Counted from the stretch's first letter, positions 46,793 to 61,700 are shown. The stretch is 64,000 nucleotides of DNA from Mytilus edulis (GCF_963676685.1 NC_092349.1:62199881-62263880), one strand, 5' to 3'. Made by a program: numbers and translations. Notes: generated from the letters alone by a model not told the origin.

Positions 46793-49700
46793 TCACCGTG
46801 GTTCAGATTTAGGATTGAGTGCAGCTTTAGTAGCTTGTTCAGGCAGTTTGGAGGGATCAGATAGAATACTTGTTGTTGTACTCAGTGATGTCAAGGCATT
46901 AGTCACATCTGAAATGAAATTATTTAACATTACTGTAAATTCACAAATTATTGCCATTTTTAAATATAAATGGAGGTAGCTATAAAACCTAGTTCAAAAA
47001 AGTGGATATACTTTTGCAACTCATCACTGTTGAGCTGATGCCAAGTTGTAAAGTCCTTCTGTTCAGTAGTTCAAAGTATTGGAGAAATACCAGACAAAAA
47101 ATGATGGCAAAATATTTTTAAACTCAAAGTATCAGCAAACACGAAGTAGGTATCTATCTGACAGATGTGAAAAGTGCTTACTCTACAGTTTCTGAGAAAA
47201 TCACAGAAAAATATGATGAAAACAATTGTTTTATGAACTGTCTGACAAACTAATGGACGAAAGAAATGATTGCAACTTGGCTAGCCCCCGCTCCAGGATA
47301 AAACACTGCTGACTTACCTGGTCGAAGGTTGACCAAGGAACAGTGTTGATCTAACCAACTCAGTGTAGTTCTACACAGCTCCTCTGTACTACTGGTAGAC
47401 ACCATGGCATTAAACGTGTCAAATAGGTGGGCTATTATTTTGGAAAACTGATATAATGTTAAGGATTTAATCATTTGTTAACAATTCTTTCTTCAATAAT
47501 TTACAAAAAACTCTTTCCCCCTAAAATCTTTTTTTTATTTTTTTCCGTTTTAATGCTAGTGTATCAAACTTTTTAAAAGTCTGTTAATAAAGTTTGAAGT
47601 CAGAACAGCACATATAAAGTTACTTTAAAGATTAGATCAATGAGTTACAGAATTTTCTATTAAACACAAAGAGAATGTTTCATAAGAGCTTTTCCAGAAA
47701 AAAATGTATGGGGGGTTGAAAGGCACATTGTATTAGTAATACATGGGTGATGGGTATCAGAGCAACTTTTCACACTATAATGCACTATAATTCTCAATTA
47801 CAATTGTCTGGGTGGCGGGTGCTGACAAAAACTGCCTTCCAACCCCCCCATACATTTTTTTCTGGAATAGCCCTAATAAAAATAGGTTTAACAACTTGTA
47901 ACAATGGCATATTGCTTGATATTTATATCAAATTTAGATAGTAATAAAAGTATCATTTGTTATCCTGTTAAAAATAATTCCAGTTGATATCAATGATATC
48001 CAATTCTCATTATTAATAAAACCTAAAATAGTAATTGATATTTTTATAGACAGTTTATCAAGACCTAAACCATGATAGGATTGATTTTTATGGTTAAGTC
48101 AGAAGGAAAAAACAGATGATGTTTTTGAAAAAGTTTTGGACCTTGTGAATGAGAAATGTCATTTGCATTGAGTTTTACTTTTATAAAACATTATAAATAT
48201 TCTATACAAAGGATACAATCCAGAATTTCCAGTTTGTAAGTGTTCTATTCTTAACATATTCGTCAAACATTTTCTTGAGCTGATCAGCCCTCTGCCTTGT
48301 TACAGGAACACCAGTGGCTGGAAGCTGTGCTTGACATTGTCTGTAAATAGAAAGATTAAATTTACTTATTGATTGTTGTTAAATTATCCAATAATCACAC
48401 TATCAAAATCAAAGCACTGTTGGTACTGTGGGCCGGCCAATCTGATCTGATTGATTGAGTGGTGATTGCTTCACGCCACATCAGCACAAAAAGGCTATAT
48501 TGTCATGACTATTTCAAAATCTGATTTAAACATCCATACATATGACATTTGAATTACTATGTTAAGTCCTGTCTTAAGACATTTTTTTATTTATTAATAA
48601 ATTGCTTCGCCAAGCGCAGCTGGATACAACCGCAGATGTCTAACCCTGAACCGTTGGGGCAAAAATGGAAACAATTTTCAGGCTTGATACAAGTTTGAAT
48701 TTGGATTGTAATTAAATATTTGACACATAATAGGTTATGGACACAGAACAACAGTAGTCAAAGAACTTAGAATTGGTAATATGCTTAATTTTTTGCTTTT
48801 GTCTAACACTGTGCTGTTGCGAATTGCCCCCCTCCCAAATATAAAGTAGAGGCTCTAAAGAGCCTGTGTCGCTCACCTTGGTCTATGTGAATATTAAACA
48901 AAGGACGCAGATGGATTCATGACAAAATTGTGTTTTGGTGATGGTGATGTGTTTGTTCATCTTACTTTACTGAACATTCTTGCTGCTTACAATTATCTGT
49001 ATCTCTAATTAACTTGGCCCTTTTGTTACAGAGGAAAATATTTTGTAAAAATTTACAAAAATTTACCAAATTAATTTGTTTAAAATTGATTATAAAGGGC
49101 AATAACTCCTTTAGGGTCAACTGACCATTTTGGTCATGTAGACTTATTTGTAGATCTTACTTTGCTGAACATTATTGCTGTTTACAGTTTATCTCTATCT
49201 ATAATAGTATTCAAGATAACCAAAAATGGCAAAATTTCTTTAAAAACGACAAATTGGGGGACAGCAACCCAACAACCAGTTGTCCAATTCATCTGAAAAT
49301 TTCAGGGCAGTTTTGGAGTATTTAGTATTTTTAATACGTAAAGACTTACCCTATTGCATTATTTAATGTTTCTATTTCATTCCTCAAGATTTCTGCTTCA
49401 TTGTGCATTTGTGCTCTTTCTTGTTTTAACTTTTTACAATACTCAGCAGCTACAAAATAGAAGCAAGTGATGACTTTTGTCTTAAGATATTTTAATAGTA
49501 TTGATTCAATATATTATATATTCAAACATTCAATACATACACTATCATCTTACGAACATTTTTATTTATTCAATAAACAAGCAAGTTCTGGTCTTTTCAA
49601 ATGTCTTGTTTCTTGGAACAGACTAATACACTTGTTATCAGTGAATGGATGTATACAGCTGTGGTAATGAGATTGAACAAGTTAAACTGTGCTGCAAGTG

Positions 49701-52700
49701 GATAATTTTAATAATATAAAAATATGTAAGTGTTTGGTAAACAGGAAGTTGTTGAGTGATGACCCTGAAAATGTGTGATGCTGTATAGCTAACTTGTACA
49801 ATCCAAGAAACCAAATTTCAGAAATCCTTTTGATGCAGTTCCTTAAAAGATGGCCAAAAATACTCATGGGATGTATGGACGGATAAAGGGAAACAGTATA
49901 CCTCCACCTTTTTTAAAAGGAGTATATTAAGCATCTACATATGTATTGGTAAGGAAATATATATATATGCGTTTACTTTTCTACATTGGCTAGAGGTATA
50001 GGGGGAGGGTTGAGATCTCACAGACATGTTTAACTCCGCCGCATTGTTGCGCCTGTCCCAAGTCAGGAGCCTCTGGCCTTTGATAGTCTTGATTTATTCT
50101 AATTTTAGTTTCTTGTGAACAATTTGGAAATTAGTATGGCGTTCATTATCACTGACATAGTATATATTTGTTTAGGGGCCAGTTGAAGGACGCCTCCGGG
50201 TGCAGGAATTTCTCGCTACATTGAAGACCTGTTGGTGACCTTCTGCTGTTGTTTTTTTCTATGGTCGGGTTGTTGTCTCTTTGGCACATTCCCCATTTCC
50301 ATTCTCAATTTTATTTATATAATTTAAAACCAGTATTAGCAATTAGTATCTTTTAATTTACATACTTTTCTGTAACATAGCTGCTTTACTGATTTTAGCA
50401 TTACTGTTTTGCATTATTGCTGGGATTAAAACATGAAGGGTATCAAAACCATGCTGAAATGATAAAATAGAAATACATGTATATATATAAATGAAAATAA
50501 ATGTTATAATGGAAATTTCCCAAAAAATACAAAGTAGCACCTGGTATGGCTAGTATGATTTTGTTCAAACATCTCCTTGAGCAATCCTTATTAGCAATAA
50601 TACAAAGTCAAACATTCATGATCTCAAGGAAAATTAAAATCTGCCACCTTTTTCAAATACTCTACTTCAGTAAAATGTAATGGATGCAATTTCTACTTCT
50701 GTTTCTCTATCATAAATGTTAGCCATGAATAAAATATCTAATTTTCTGTTGAAAGTTTTTCAATTTTGGCTTATAAATCTACTCATTCAAAATCTTAGGG
50801 CATTACATTCCCAAACAAGGATTGGTTGATTTTATCTGTTAAAACCTTCATCAGGATCAAAGCAAATCTTAATTTTGTATATTTTCATTTCCTATGACAA
50901 AGTCTCTCCTTTAGTCAAGACAAAGTCTCTCCTTTAGTCAAGACAAAGTCTCTCCTTTAGTCAAGACAAAGTCTCTCACTGAGTCAAGACAAAGTCTCTC
51001 CCTTAGTCAAGACAAAGTTGACAACAAACTATTTCCTAGGCACCAACCTTGATATTAAATCTCCTCTTCTGCTCTGATGATCTGTGTATTGCCTCTTTGT
51101 CTTTGTTGTAGCCTGTAGGGGAACCCTGAAATCAAATCCAAAATAATTTCCAACTACTGTGGGGGTCTCATTGGGGGGTTCCGATCCCGGATCCCGCTTA
51201 CTGTTTTGTCAGATTCCCGTATCTCGCTTACACTATTGACGTAAGCAATTCTCATTTTTTTGTCATTTCCTGGGTCCCGCTAGACCTCATTTCCCATTTT
51301 CACGACACAATAATTTGACTTTCACGTGTCACGCTTACAAAAAATCGGCAATCCCGCGTAACCCTAGACCCCAATGAGACCCACTACTGTTATATGAACT
51401 GTTCATAAATCTTCTTACTTGGGTTAATAAATATATGTACCAGAATTGGTTAGTATTTTTTTCATACAATGCTTCAAATTGTATTTTTGCTAGTTTTTCC
51501 TGTATACATTCATTGTTCTTAATAATTTATTTAACTTAACATACTAATTGTTCAGTGTAGCTTGTACACATTAAAATTTGATTTTCTAAGCTTAAAATAT
51601 TAGTTGTATTAGTAATATATTCTTCAACAATTAATTTACTTTAGAGCAAATTGAGTAAATGCTAAATGTTGGGTTGCTGTCCTTTCATTCAAAGTAGACT
51701 TACAAGTGAAGTATCCAATGGATTATCAATGGACTGTATAGGACTACCAGCAGACGACACAGGACTCAGAGGTATGTCAGCACTCAAAGATGTATTAACT
51801 GTAGTAAGAAAAACAAGCATTTAATACTGAAAACGAACTATAAGTTTATAATACTGTAACTTCAGAAATAATTGCAAGGTTTTTATTATTGCAAATAAAG
51901 TGACTGGATAAGTATCGCAATAATAAGAACTTGCATTCTAATAACTGAAACATAGATCTGTATTCAAAATCGCGATAATTAAACTTGCATTTTGTCCATT
52001 CTTGAAAAATCCCAATAATAAATGCTGGCATTAATTTCTGAATTTACAGTACTTATAAATCAAATTAAAGTAGGTGTCGGTCAGATTCAAAAAGTGCATA
52101 AAGGTTACAACTCATCACTGTTGAACTGCTTAAATATAAATTCATTCAGATTAGTAGTTTCTGATAATAGAGTAACAATATTTTTTTTTATACATTCAAC
52201 ATTTCCAAAAATTTATCATATCATCGAACACGAAGTTTACATCTGACAGAAAAAAGCATCTTACTACTCAAGTTGATGTCAATATATGAGCTAAACTGTT
52301 TAGTAGTTTCTGAGAATAGTATGAAGAAAAATATTTGTCATAGGAACTAATAAACAATCTATTGAAAAAGTTGGAATTGCATATGTCTCAATTTGTATAG
52401 AACTGTTCTCTACAATGTTTAATCAGACATGATGGTCATGGTGGTTTGATTCTTGATTTACAGAGATCCTGTTTGATTTTCAAGGCAGAAATAACAGTTT
52501 TTGTTTGTTCCGACCTTGTAACTAATTGAAGGGTATTGGTTTTGTTCATTGTTGAAGGACCAACAGTGACCTGCTTCATAAATACATACCATTTGGACTC
52601 AGGTGAAGTTTTCTCATTGGTTATAATACCACATATCCTTATTTTAATCTGAGCAGACGACTTAGTTTAAAGATTATACAAAATATTAAAGTTCCACCAA

Positions 52701-55700
52701 TACTCATTTGATTGATTTATGCATGCATAATGAATCAGAGTCATAATGCTATTAGCTATATAAAAGATTTACTAAAATTTTTCTTGGAAATTTAGTCCGT
52801 AATATAGAATAGAGGATAGAAAGGGTGTACAGACTAATAAATAAAAGAACATACAGAAGAAGACAAGAGTGCACACGCTGAAATGTCTTGCCTTCTATAC
52901 TAATCATTGATATTATGTTGATAGTCCTAAGTAAAAAGCTAAGCTTTATAACAACTGTACCATAAACTTAACATTAACCAAGATAACTAAACAAAGACCA
53001 ATGAACCTTGAAAATGAGGTCAAGGTCAGATGAACCATGCCAGGCAGACATGTACAGCTAACAATGCTTCTATACAACATATATAGTTGACCTATTACTT
53101 ATAGTTTAAGAAAAATAGACCAAAACACAAAACTTAACACTGTGCAATGAACCGTGAAAATGAGGTCACGGTCAAGTAAAACCTGCGCGACTGACATCAA
53201 GATCATTAAATATTTCCATACACCAAATATAGTTGACCTATGGCATATAGTATTAGATAAAAAGACCAAAACTCAAAAACTTAACTTTGACCACTGAACC
53301 ATGAAAATGAGGTCAAGGTCACATGACATCTCCCTGCTAGACATGTACACCTTACAATCATTCCATACAACAAATATAGTAGACCTATTGCATATAGTAT
53401 GAGAACAACAGACCAAAACACAAAAACTTAACTATAACCACTGAACCATGAAAATGAGGTCAAGGTCAGATGACACCTGCCAGTTGGACATGTACACCTT
53501 ACAGTCCTTCCATACACCGAATATACTAGCCCTATTGCTTATAGTATCTGAGATATGGACTTGACCACCAAAACTTAACCTTGTTCACTGATCCATGAAA
53601 TGAGGTCGAGGTCAAGTGAAAACTGTCTGACAGACATTAGGACCTTGCAAGGTACGCACATATCAAATATAGTTATCCTATTACTTATAATAAGAGAGAA
53701 TTCAACATTACAAAAAATTTGAACTTTTTTTTCAAGTGTTCACTGAACCATGAAAATGAGGTCAAGGACATTGGACATGTGACTGACGGAAACTTCGTAA
53801 CATGAGGCATCTATATACAAAGTATGAAGCATCCAGGTCTTCCACCTTCTAAAATATAAAGCTTTTAAGAAGTTAGCTAACGCCGCCGCCGTAGCCGCCG
53901 CCGCCGGATCACTATCCCTATGTCGAGCTTTCTGCAACAAAAGTTGCAGGCTCGACAAAAAAAACACTACTCACTCTGTGCATTGCCACAGCTAACAGGG
54001 GGTATAATAAATTTACAATTACTTACTATGAAAAGTAGGTTTACCAATCGATGATAAAATACTAGTCATTTCACTGTCGTCTGTACTAATGGACTTCAGT
54101 AAATGGCTGTCTGTCTTCACAGTCTGAGGAAGATAAATGTGTACAAAATTTATTGACATATTAATTCATAAATAACATAACATTTATAGCTTAAAGCAGA
54201 TATTTCACAAGATGGCTATAAGCAATTGCACAAACTAAAAATTATTTCAGACAATGAACCAAATGGTGAAACCAATAGTGTGTCTTCAAAACAACAATTC
54301 AACTTAGATTTAAAAATACTTTTTGAAACCTTATCATAAGCTGATGAATGAGATGGAAAAGATGGGGCCTGTTTGACAGCATTATCACATTTTCCCTGTG
54401 ATAGGCATTCAATATAAATAGAAAAGATAGGGTCTGTTTGACTGTAGTGTAAAATTTTCATAAGCTGATAGCAAGGATAGATAATGGTCTCTTTGACTAG
54501 TAATCGAATTATCATTAGCTTATGACAAGGATACATAATATATATATGAGAAGCTAAAGCTTATTTAATTGGTTAGACTAGAGACCTACTTACTGGTAAA
54601 GTTTGTTTATCAATGGCTGAAGACATAGCCGGAGAAGATAAGGCTGGCTTTATTGATTTGACTGGAGTATCACTACTTACTTGTAAAGTTTGTTTATCAA
54701 TGGCTGAAGACAAAGCCGGAGAAGATAAGGCTGGCTTTATTGGTTTGACTGGAGTATCACTACTTACTGGTAAAGTTTGTTTATCAATGGTTGAAGACAA
54801 AGCCGGAGAAGATAAGGCTGGCTTTATTGATTTGACTGGAGTATCACTACTTACTGGTAAAGTTTGTTTATCAATGGCTGAAGACAAAGCCGGAGAAGAT
54901 AAGGCTGGCTTTATTGGTTTGCCTGGAGTATCACTACTTACTGGTAAAGTTTGTTTATCAATGGCTGAAGACAAAGCCGGAGAAGATAAGGCTGGCTTTA
55001 TTGGTCTGACTGGAGTATCACTACTTACTGGTAAAGTTTGTTTATCAATGGCTGAAGATAAAGCCCGAGAAGATAAGGCTGGCTTTATTGGTTTGACTGG
55101 AGTATCACTACTTACTGGTAAAGTTTGTTTATCAATGGCTGAAGACAAAGCTGGAGAAGATAAGGCTGGCTTTATTGATTTGACTGGAGTATCACTACTT
55201 ACTGGTAAAGTTTGATTATCAATGGCTGTAGACAAAGCCGGAGAAGATAAGGCTGGCTTTATTGATTTGACTGGAGTATCACTACTTACTGGTAAAGTTT
55301 GATTATCAATGGCTGTAGACAAAGCCGGAGAAGATAAGGCTGGCTTTATTGGTTTGACTGGAGTATCACTACTTACTGGTAAAGTTTGATTATCAATGGC
55401 TGTAGACAAAGCCGGAGAAGATAAGGCTGGCTTTATTGATTTGACTGGAGTATCACTACTTACTGGTAAAGTTTGTTTATCAATGGCTGAAGACAAAGCC
55501 GGAGAAGATAAGGCTGGCTTTATTGTTTTGACTGGAGTATCACTACTTACTGGTAAAGTTTGATTATCAATGGCTGAAGATAAAGCCCGAGAAGATAAGG
55601 CTGGCTTTATTGGTTTGACTGGAGTATCCGTACTTACTGGTAAAGTTTGTTTATCAATGGCTGAAGACAAAGCCGGAGAAGATAAGGCTGGCTTTATTGG

Positions 55701-58700
55701 TTTGACTGGAGTATCACTACTTACTGGTAAAGTTTGTTTATCAATGGCTGAAGATAAAGCCCGAGAAGATAAGGCTGGCTTTATTGGTTTGACTGGAGTA
55801 TCCGTACTTACTGGTAAAGTTTGTTTATCAATTGTGGTGGACAATGCTGGAGAAGATAAGGCTGGCTTTATTTGTTTTACTGGAGTTGATGAAACATAGG
55901 TAGCCGATGCTTTATTGCCCTCATTCTTCACACTAATTACTGCTCCTGGATAAGTCCCTGAAAAGTTCAATATGTCACATTTAAATGATTGTTTTACTAG
56001 ACTGATGTCAGTAAACATGGTAAATATATTTTTTAGTATCTATATTTATAACTTAATAAAATATTTGTAATTCCTACATTTAAATTATTGGTTTGTGTGT
56101 ATCCACCAAAAACCATGAAAATTGGTACTTAACGAATAATAATGAATCCACAGTAATCAGTAGATCTTTTATTAATTGATTTGTGTGATATATATTGTGT
56201 CAATTTTCTCCTAGGTTTTCTACTGAAAAGTCTTTGCATTTTTTTCTCAAATATACATGTTACCTATATCATGTATATGTTAATTTCTGTGTCGTTTTGG
56301 TCTCTTGTAGAGAGTTGTCTCATTGACAATCATACCACTTTTTTTTTTATATGTAACTTGTCTTAAGTAAATAAAAGAACATACAGAAAAAATACCACTC
56401 CTCACCCTGTGCATTGCCACAGCTAACAGGAATTATAGGTTAACATTTTAACTAAATCAACAAAAACAACAAACAAACAAATAGTATTTTTTCAAATACT
56501 TGAACAATTTTAACTCTTATGGTATATTTATTACTAAGGTCTTGACTTTTCAAATGCACCTTATTAATAAGTATAATATAAAATAATAGATAAATCCCTA
56601 TTACTTATACTGATGCTCTCCTTTACAAGTTTTACCTGTTTTAAGAAGTTCCTCCAAGGCAGAGTATGACGTCTTCTGTACAACAGGTGCTGGAGCTATA
56701 GTTCTCATTGTAGATTTACTTCTCACTGTAACTGGCTTTCCCTGTTATAAAAGCCATTTGTTCATTAATAGAACATTAATAATTTTGCCAATTAATCTTC
56801 TGAAAATATTGTAATCTAATTACTAATATTGAGTTGCTTATATAATTACAATGTATTATTTAATGACCATTTGTGGTCTGTAGTGGTCTTTACAGAACTT
56901 TCCTAGACCCTAATTGATTAAGTGCCAATACTATATAGACACTTGTAACCTGTTGATAACTGTTTATAGTTTGAGGTAGACAATTTAGCATGTCTACCTA
57001 AATTATTTGCCAGATTATTTTGTCATATTCTACTTTGTTGTTAGTTCAATAGTTAAAAATATTTGTTTGGTTGACAAATGAATTGATTGTTCATGCACCT
57101 AACCCAAAAATAGCAACTGATGAAAGTCATTCTCACCCTCTTATACTAATGTGTCTTAATCACAATATTCTATTTTTAATCTACAATACCTGAGGAACAA
57201 CAAATCCATCTTTTTTAGTCTGTCGTTTACTTGTGGCTCCCGTCCCTCCTGTCTTGTTGGAGAGGATTGATGTTGCCGGTGTTCCAGTGACCATGGAATT
57301 TTTATCCTTTGTCTTTTTATTGGACAAATTTCCAGAGAGAGCCGCCTGCAACGTTGATAATGTTGTGTCCTTGGCCTGACCTTGATTACTAGATAACCTT
57401 GCCGAACTATTGTCTGATATTACTATTGCCGGCTGATTTTGATCTGGTATCAATTGCTGCCCTTGTTGCTGTAGTAACTGATTTAAAATTGTTTGTGTAT
57501 TGTTTATTTGTATCTGAGATGACTGTTGTGAAGCATCTCCAGTTCCAGTTAACAATAAATTGATCAGGTTCAAACCACTGATATTCATCTGACCTTCAGC
57601 ATTTGTTTGACCTTGAAGAAAATCTGGCTTCATTTCAATGTCTTGCTGCACTGGCATCTGAAACTATTAATTAAAATCAAAATCATAGTTTTAGCACTAA
57701 AATATGTGCTAACTGAAACATAAACATTTTTGTTACCAATGATATCAGAAATTGATGATTTTTAATACTGTAAAGAAAATAAGATAAAAGTCCCAGAACT
57801 CAAAAAAATTGTTTCAATCAAAATGATGATACGATATACAATGCACTTAACTACACATGATGGCAAACTATTACCAAGGGTACGATATACAATGCACTTT
57901 TAAACTACATATGATGGCAAACTATTACCAAGGGTACGATATACAATGCACTTTTAAACTACATATGATGGCAAACTATTACCAAGGGTACGATATACAA
58001 TGCACTTTTAAACTACATATGATGGCAAACTATTACCAAGGGTACGATATACAATGCACTTTTAAACTACATATGATGGCAAACTATTACCAAGGGTACG
58101 ATATACAATGCACTTTTAAACTACATATGATGGCAAACTATTACCAAGGGTACGATATACAATGCACTTTTGAACTACATATGATGGCAAACTATTACCA
58201 AGGGTACGATATACAATGCACTTTTAAACTACATATGATGGCAAACTATTACCAAGGGTACGATATACAATGCACTTTTAAACTACATATGATGGCAAAC
58301 TATTACCAAGGGTACGATATACAATGCACTTTTAAACTACATATGATGGCAAACTATTACCAAGGGTACGATATACAATGCACTTTTAAACTACATATGA
58401 TGGCAAACTATTACCAAGTATGAGAGCTTTGTGTAAAACAGTCTCAGAGGAGTAATGTTCACAAGATGTTAATATCACAATACAGAAGATAATTGGCCGT
58501 TTCAGAATCTAAAGAATCATGGGTAATTTCATTGTTCATACCCCAAAATGAAAATAACGTGACGTCATTGGTTGAATTTCCATTGTTTTGGACGTTTTCA
58601 ACCAATCACGACGTTTTGGTGTACATTTTTGAAGAATGCATTAGATTCTTAAACAGCAAATTATCAACCTGCTATAGTATGATGATAAACAAGAAGTTTT

Positions 58701-61700
58701 TTCAATACTTTATTACTCTGTTGAATCAGTTAATGTTTTAATCAGTCTATCAAATTTCTCAGGTATTTATAGATTATTGTTGAGATGACCAATGTTAATA
58801 TGTTTATTGCTATTTTACCTATGTTCACTTAGTTTCTAGCAATATTTTTTCCTATCACTCTACTGTGTTGAGAAAGGAAATTATCACTCAGCAAGATCAA
58901 AGGAAAATTTCGTAAAATAGCAAAAATATCAAATAATGCAAAACAGATTTACCAAAGTTTTTAAGTCAACATATCTAGTGACATTTGTAAATCCCTGTAA
59001 TAACCTGGCTTGTTATATATGAAAGGATATGATATGTTATATAAGATGTTGAATCTAGGATTTGATGACAACAGCTAGGTTTACAACACCAGTAGTAATA
59101 TATAATCAAAAAGTTGTTTGATTTTAACTGTTTTTACCAGTGGTACAAACCTCAACAATAGCCCCTGGTGTACATGTCAACTGCTGTGATGAATACTTTT
59201 AAAACTTGATAAATGTGATAATGGAATTTATAGAGCTTGCTGATTTCATTACCACTAAAACCATGGAAATTTAGATTGTCTGGTTTGAAACAAGTTCCCA
59301 TGGAAACTGACCCTGGGATTGGTCACTATGAAAACTTACTCTGAGATTGTCGGGTTCCTGACTACTGTTACCAGTAAACTGTATCACATTGTTTGTCAAT
59401 GGTTGACTTTGTGAGAATTGGATCATATCTAAAAGAGATAAAGGAATAAAACTATTGCATCATTTTTCAACATAAAACAATATATAACCATGATAACAGA
59501 TTGATCAGGTGTTCTTTCAAATGGAGTATATACAAATTTCTCTTTTTGTGCAAGTAGGCAAAGCAAACATCAAAAGTTATCAGTGTTTTAGTGCATGAGT
59601 ATATAGACTGTTTGAAACTAAATCATACATTTTCTGAAATTTGTCGTATTAAAAAATACAATGTTTATGAAAGTTATAATGTTACTATGTTACATCCTGG
59701 TTCTTTTGGTATTACATGGTCAATTACAGTAATGACTTGTCTTCAGATCCAATGAGCTCAACATCCAATTTTTTTTTCATTTAAAAAAGTCTTGATATTA
59801 AGGTGGTACCTAACACTTTAACTAAAATTAATCTGGCTCGTTTAATTTCTTAAAATTTTGACAAAGTATTTACTTTGACCCTTTGACAAAAATATAAAAA
59901 AATCAAAAAATTTGAACCAACCGTTTTATCAGAAAAAAAATTACACTGGTTATATTGCAGTTTGACAAAGAATTATTTGGATCATTGAGAAGCTTAATAT
60001 ACCCTTATAGACACTACGTCATTAAAACATTTTGCTGATTTTACAGAGTTATCTCCCTGTAGTGTTAGGTACCACCTTAAGGACAAATAATGCACAGTGC
60101 TATGTTAATTGTGATAAATAAGGTTGCTGCCAATTTCTAAACACTGTCCTAATTATAATACCTGAAATAAAAACTAAATTGTAAAAGTGATTTTCACTAA
60201 AAAGAAAGATTTAAGAAATAGTGTTACCTTGGAGATCAAACGTATCCATGGGGAAGTCTTCTAATGTTGGTTGTAAAGACAACAAACCAGGCTGTGTTAG
60301 GTCAGCAATTCCAAAACCAGCTGTAAACAGAATCATGTATTGATTATAACTATCATGCTAAAAATAGATGTAGTGATACAATTTTTTTTTAGAGTATTAT
60401 TTAATATTTAAGGAAATATTGGATACAAACGGCATTCCATAGTTTTCATCACTTTGATGTTTGTATCATTTTTGTTATCAATCCTTTTCTTTCGAAATGT
60501 AAAACACATATTAATTTTAGAAAGCAGTGATTTTTTAATGTTGAAATGTATTTAAATATCATTCATATCTCCTTTGGTAAATCAAACCAAGATAAAAAAT
60601 AACACAAATTTGTTGAAATCATTACATTTTTAAAGTTAAACTGACTACATGTATATATATAAGATCGGTTAAACATTCCAAATTCAGTTGTGTGATCAAA
60701 GATGTATATAATGTTTTGTACATATAGGTCTAACATTGAACCCCACACTACTGACACTAGTTGTCACCAAGTGCATATTTATGAGAATGATTTTCATCAC
60801 TGCAAAATCTGGATGATAAACATTTAAATCTACAAATCTTTAATGCCAAAAACTGAAGTATATTTTCACACTCATGTGAATTGGTGAAGACCTATAAACG
60901 TGTTTCTAACTTACATATGTTTGTACCTGTATTATACATGTACTTACTAAATTCTTTAGCAGTAGGGAAGGCAAATGGCTGACTCTGATTGAGCTGGGAG
61001 AAGAAATCCTGAGTAAAATCTATATCCATACTCTCTAACATAAGATCTGTGGCTGAGCTGTGCTGGGTGTTATATGGTATCTGATGCACATCTCTCAGTC
61101 TATCTAGTAGTTCTGCATGTGACATCACCTGCAATGTAATTAATCAAAATTCATTAAACATAGAATCACTCATCAAGATTTCTTATTACAACTTGCCAAG
61201 GAGTTCATCGTCTCAGAATAAAGAACAAAACGAACATAATAACTTGTCAAGGAGTTCTGCAGGAGACATCGTCTCAGAATAAAGAACAAAATGAACATAA
61301 TAACTTGTCAAGGAGTTCTGCAGGAGACATTGTCTCAGAATAAAGAACAAAATGAACATAATAACTTGTCAAGGAGTTCTGCAGGAGACATTGTCTCAGA
61401 ATAAAGAACAAAATGAACATAATAACTTGTCAAGGAGTTCTGCAGGAGACATCGTCTCAAAATATCGAACATATTGATCATATAATTTAGTTGTTAATTT
61501 AAAAGAACAAACAAATAAAACATCAAAACGAGACTTTTCTTAACCTCTCTATGACTACATCATATGACTTTACATTTAAACAAGGGAGATAATTATATTT
61601 CATTCTTAGTACCTCACTGAGAGAAGGATCAGGTTTGGATCGAGCAAATTTGCTTTTGAAAAACTTTCTCCATCTTTTATATTCATGTGTAACTGTGTCC

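Noticed and set aside
53740..53967. Minus-strand frame with poly-Ala
   Set aside because: The alanine run is a translation of the GCC tract in the 147-bp-unit element, not a protein gene.
54613..55215. 200-codon plus-strand reading frame
   Set aside because: It is the antisense of the 87-bp Mondo repeat; unit length divisible by three keeps both strands open. Only the minus strand joins spliced, conserved exons. The 55570-55899 plus-strand frame is the same effect.
57848..58420. Possible CRISPR array
   Set aside because: The repeats are contiguous without unique spacers and the genome is clearly eukaryotic.
57857..58423. 188-codon plus-strand frame of 18-residue repeats
   Set aside because: It is a 54-bp minisatellite within a Mondo intron; the frame is open only because 54 is a multiple of three, and there are no flanking coding features.
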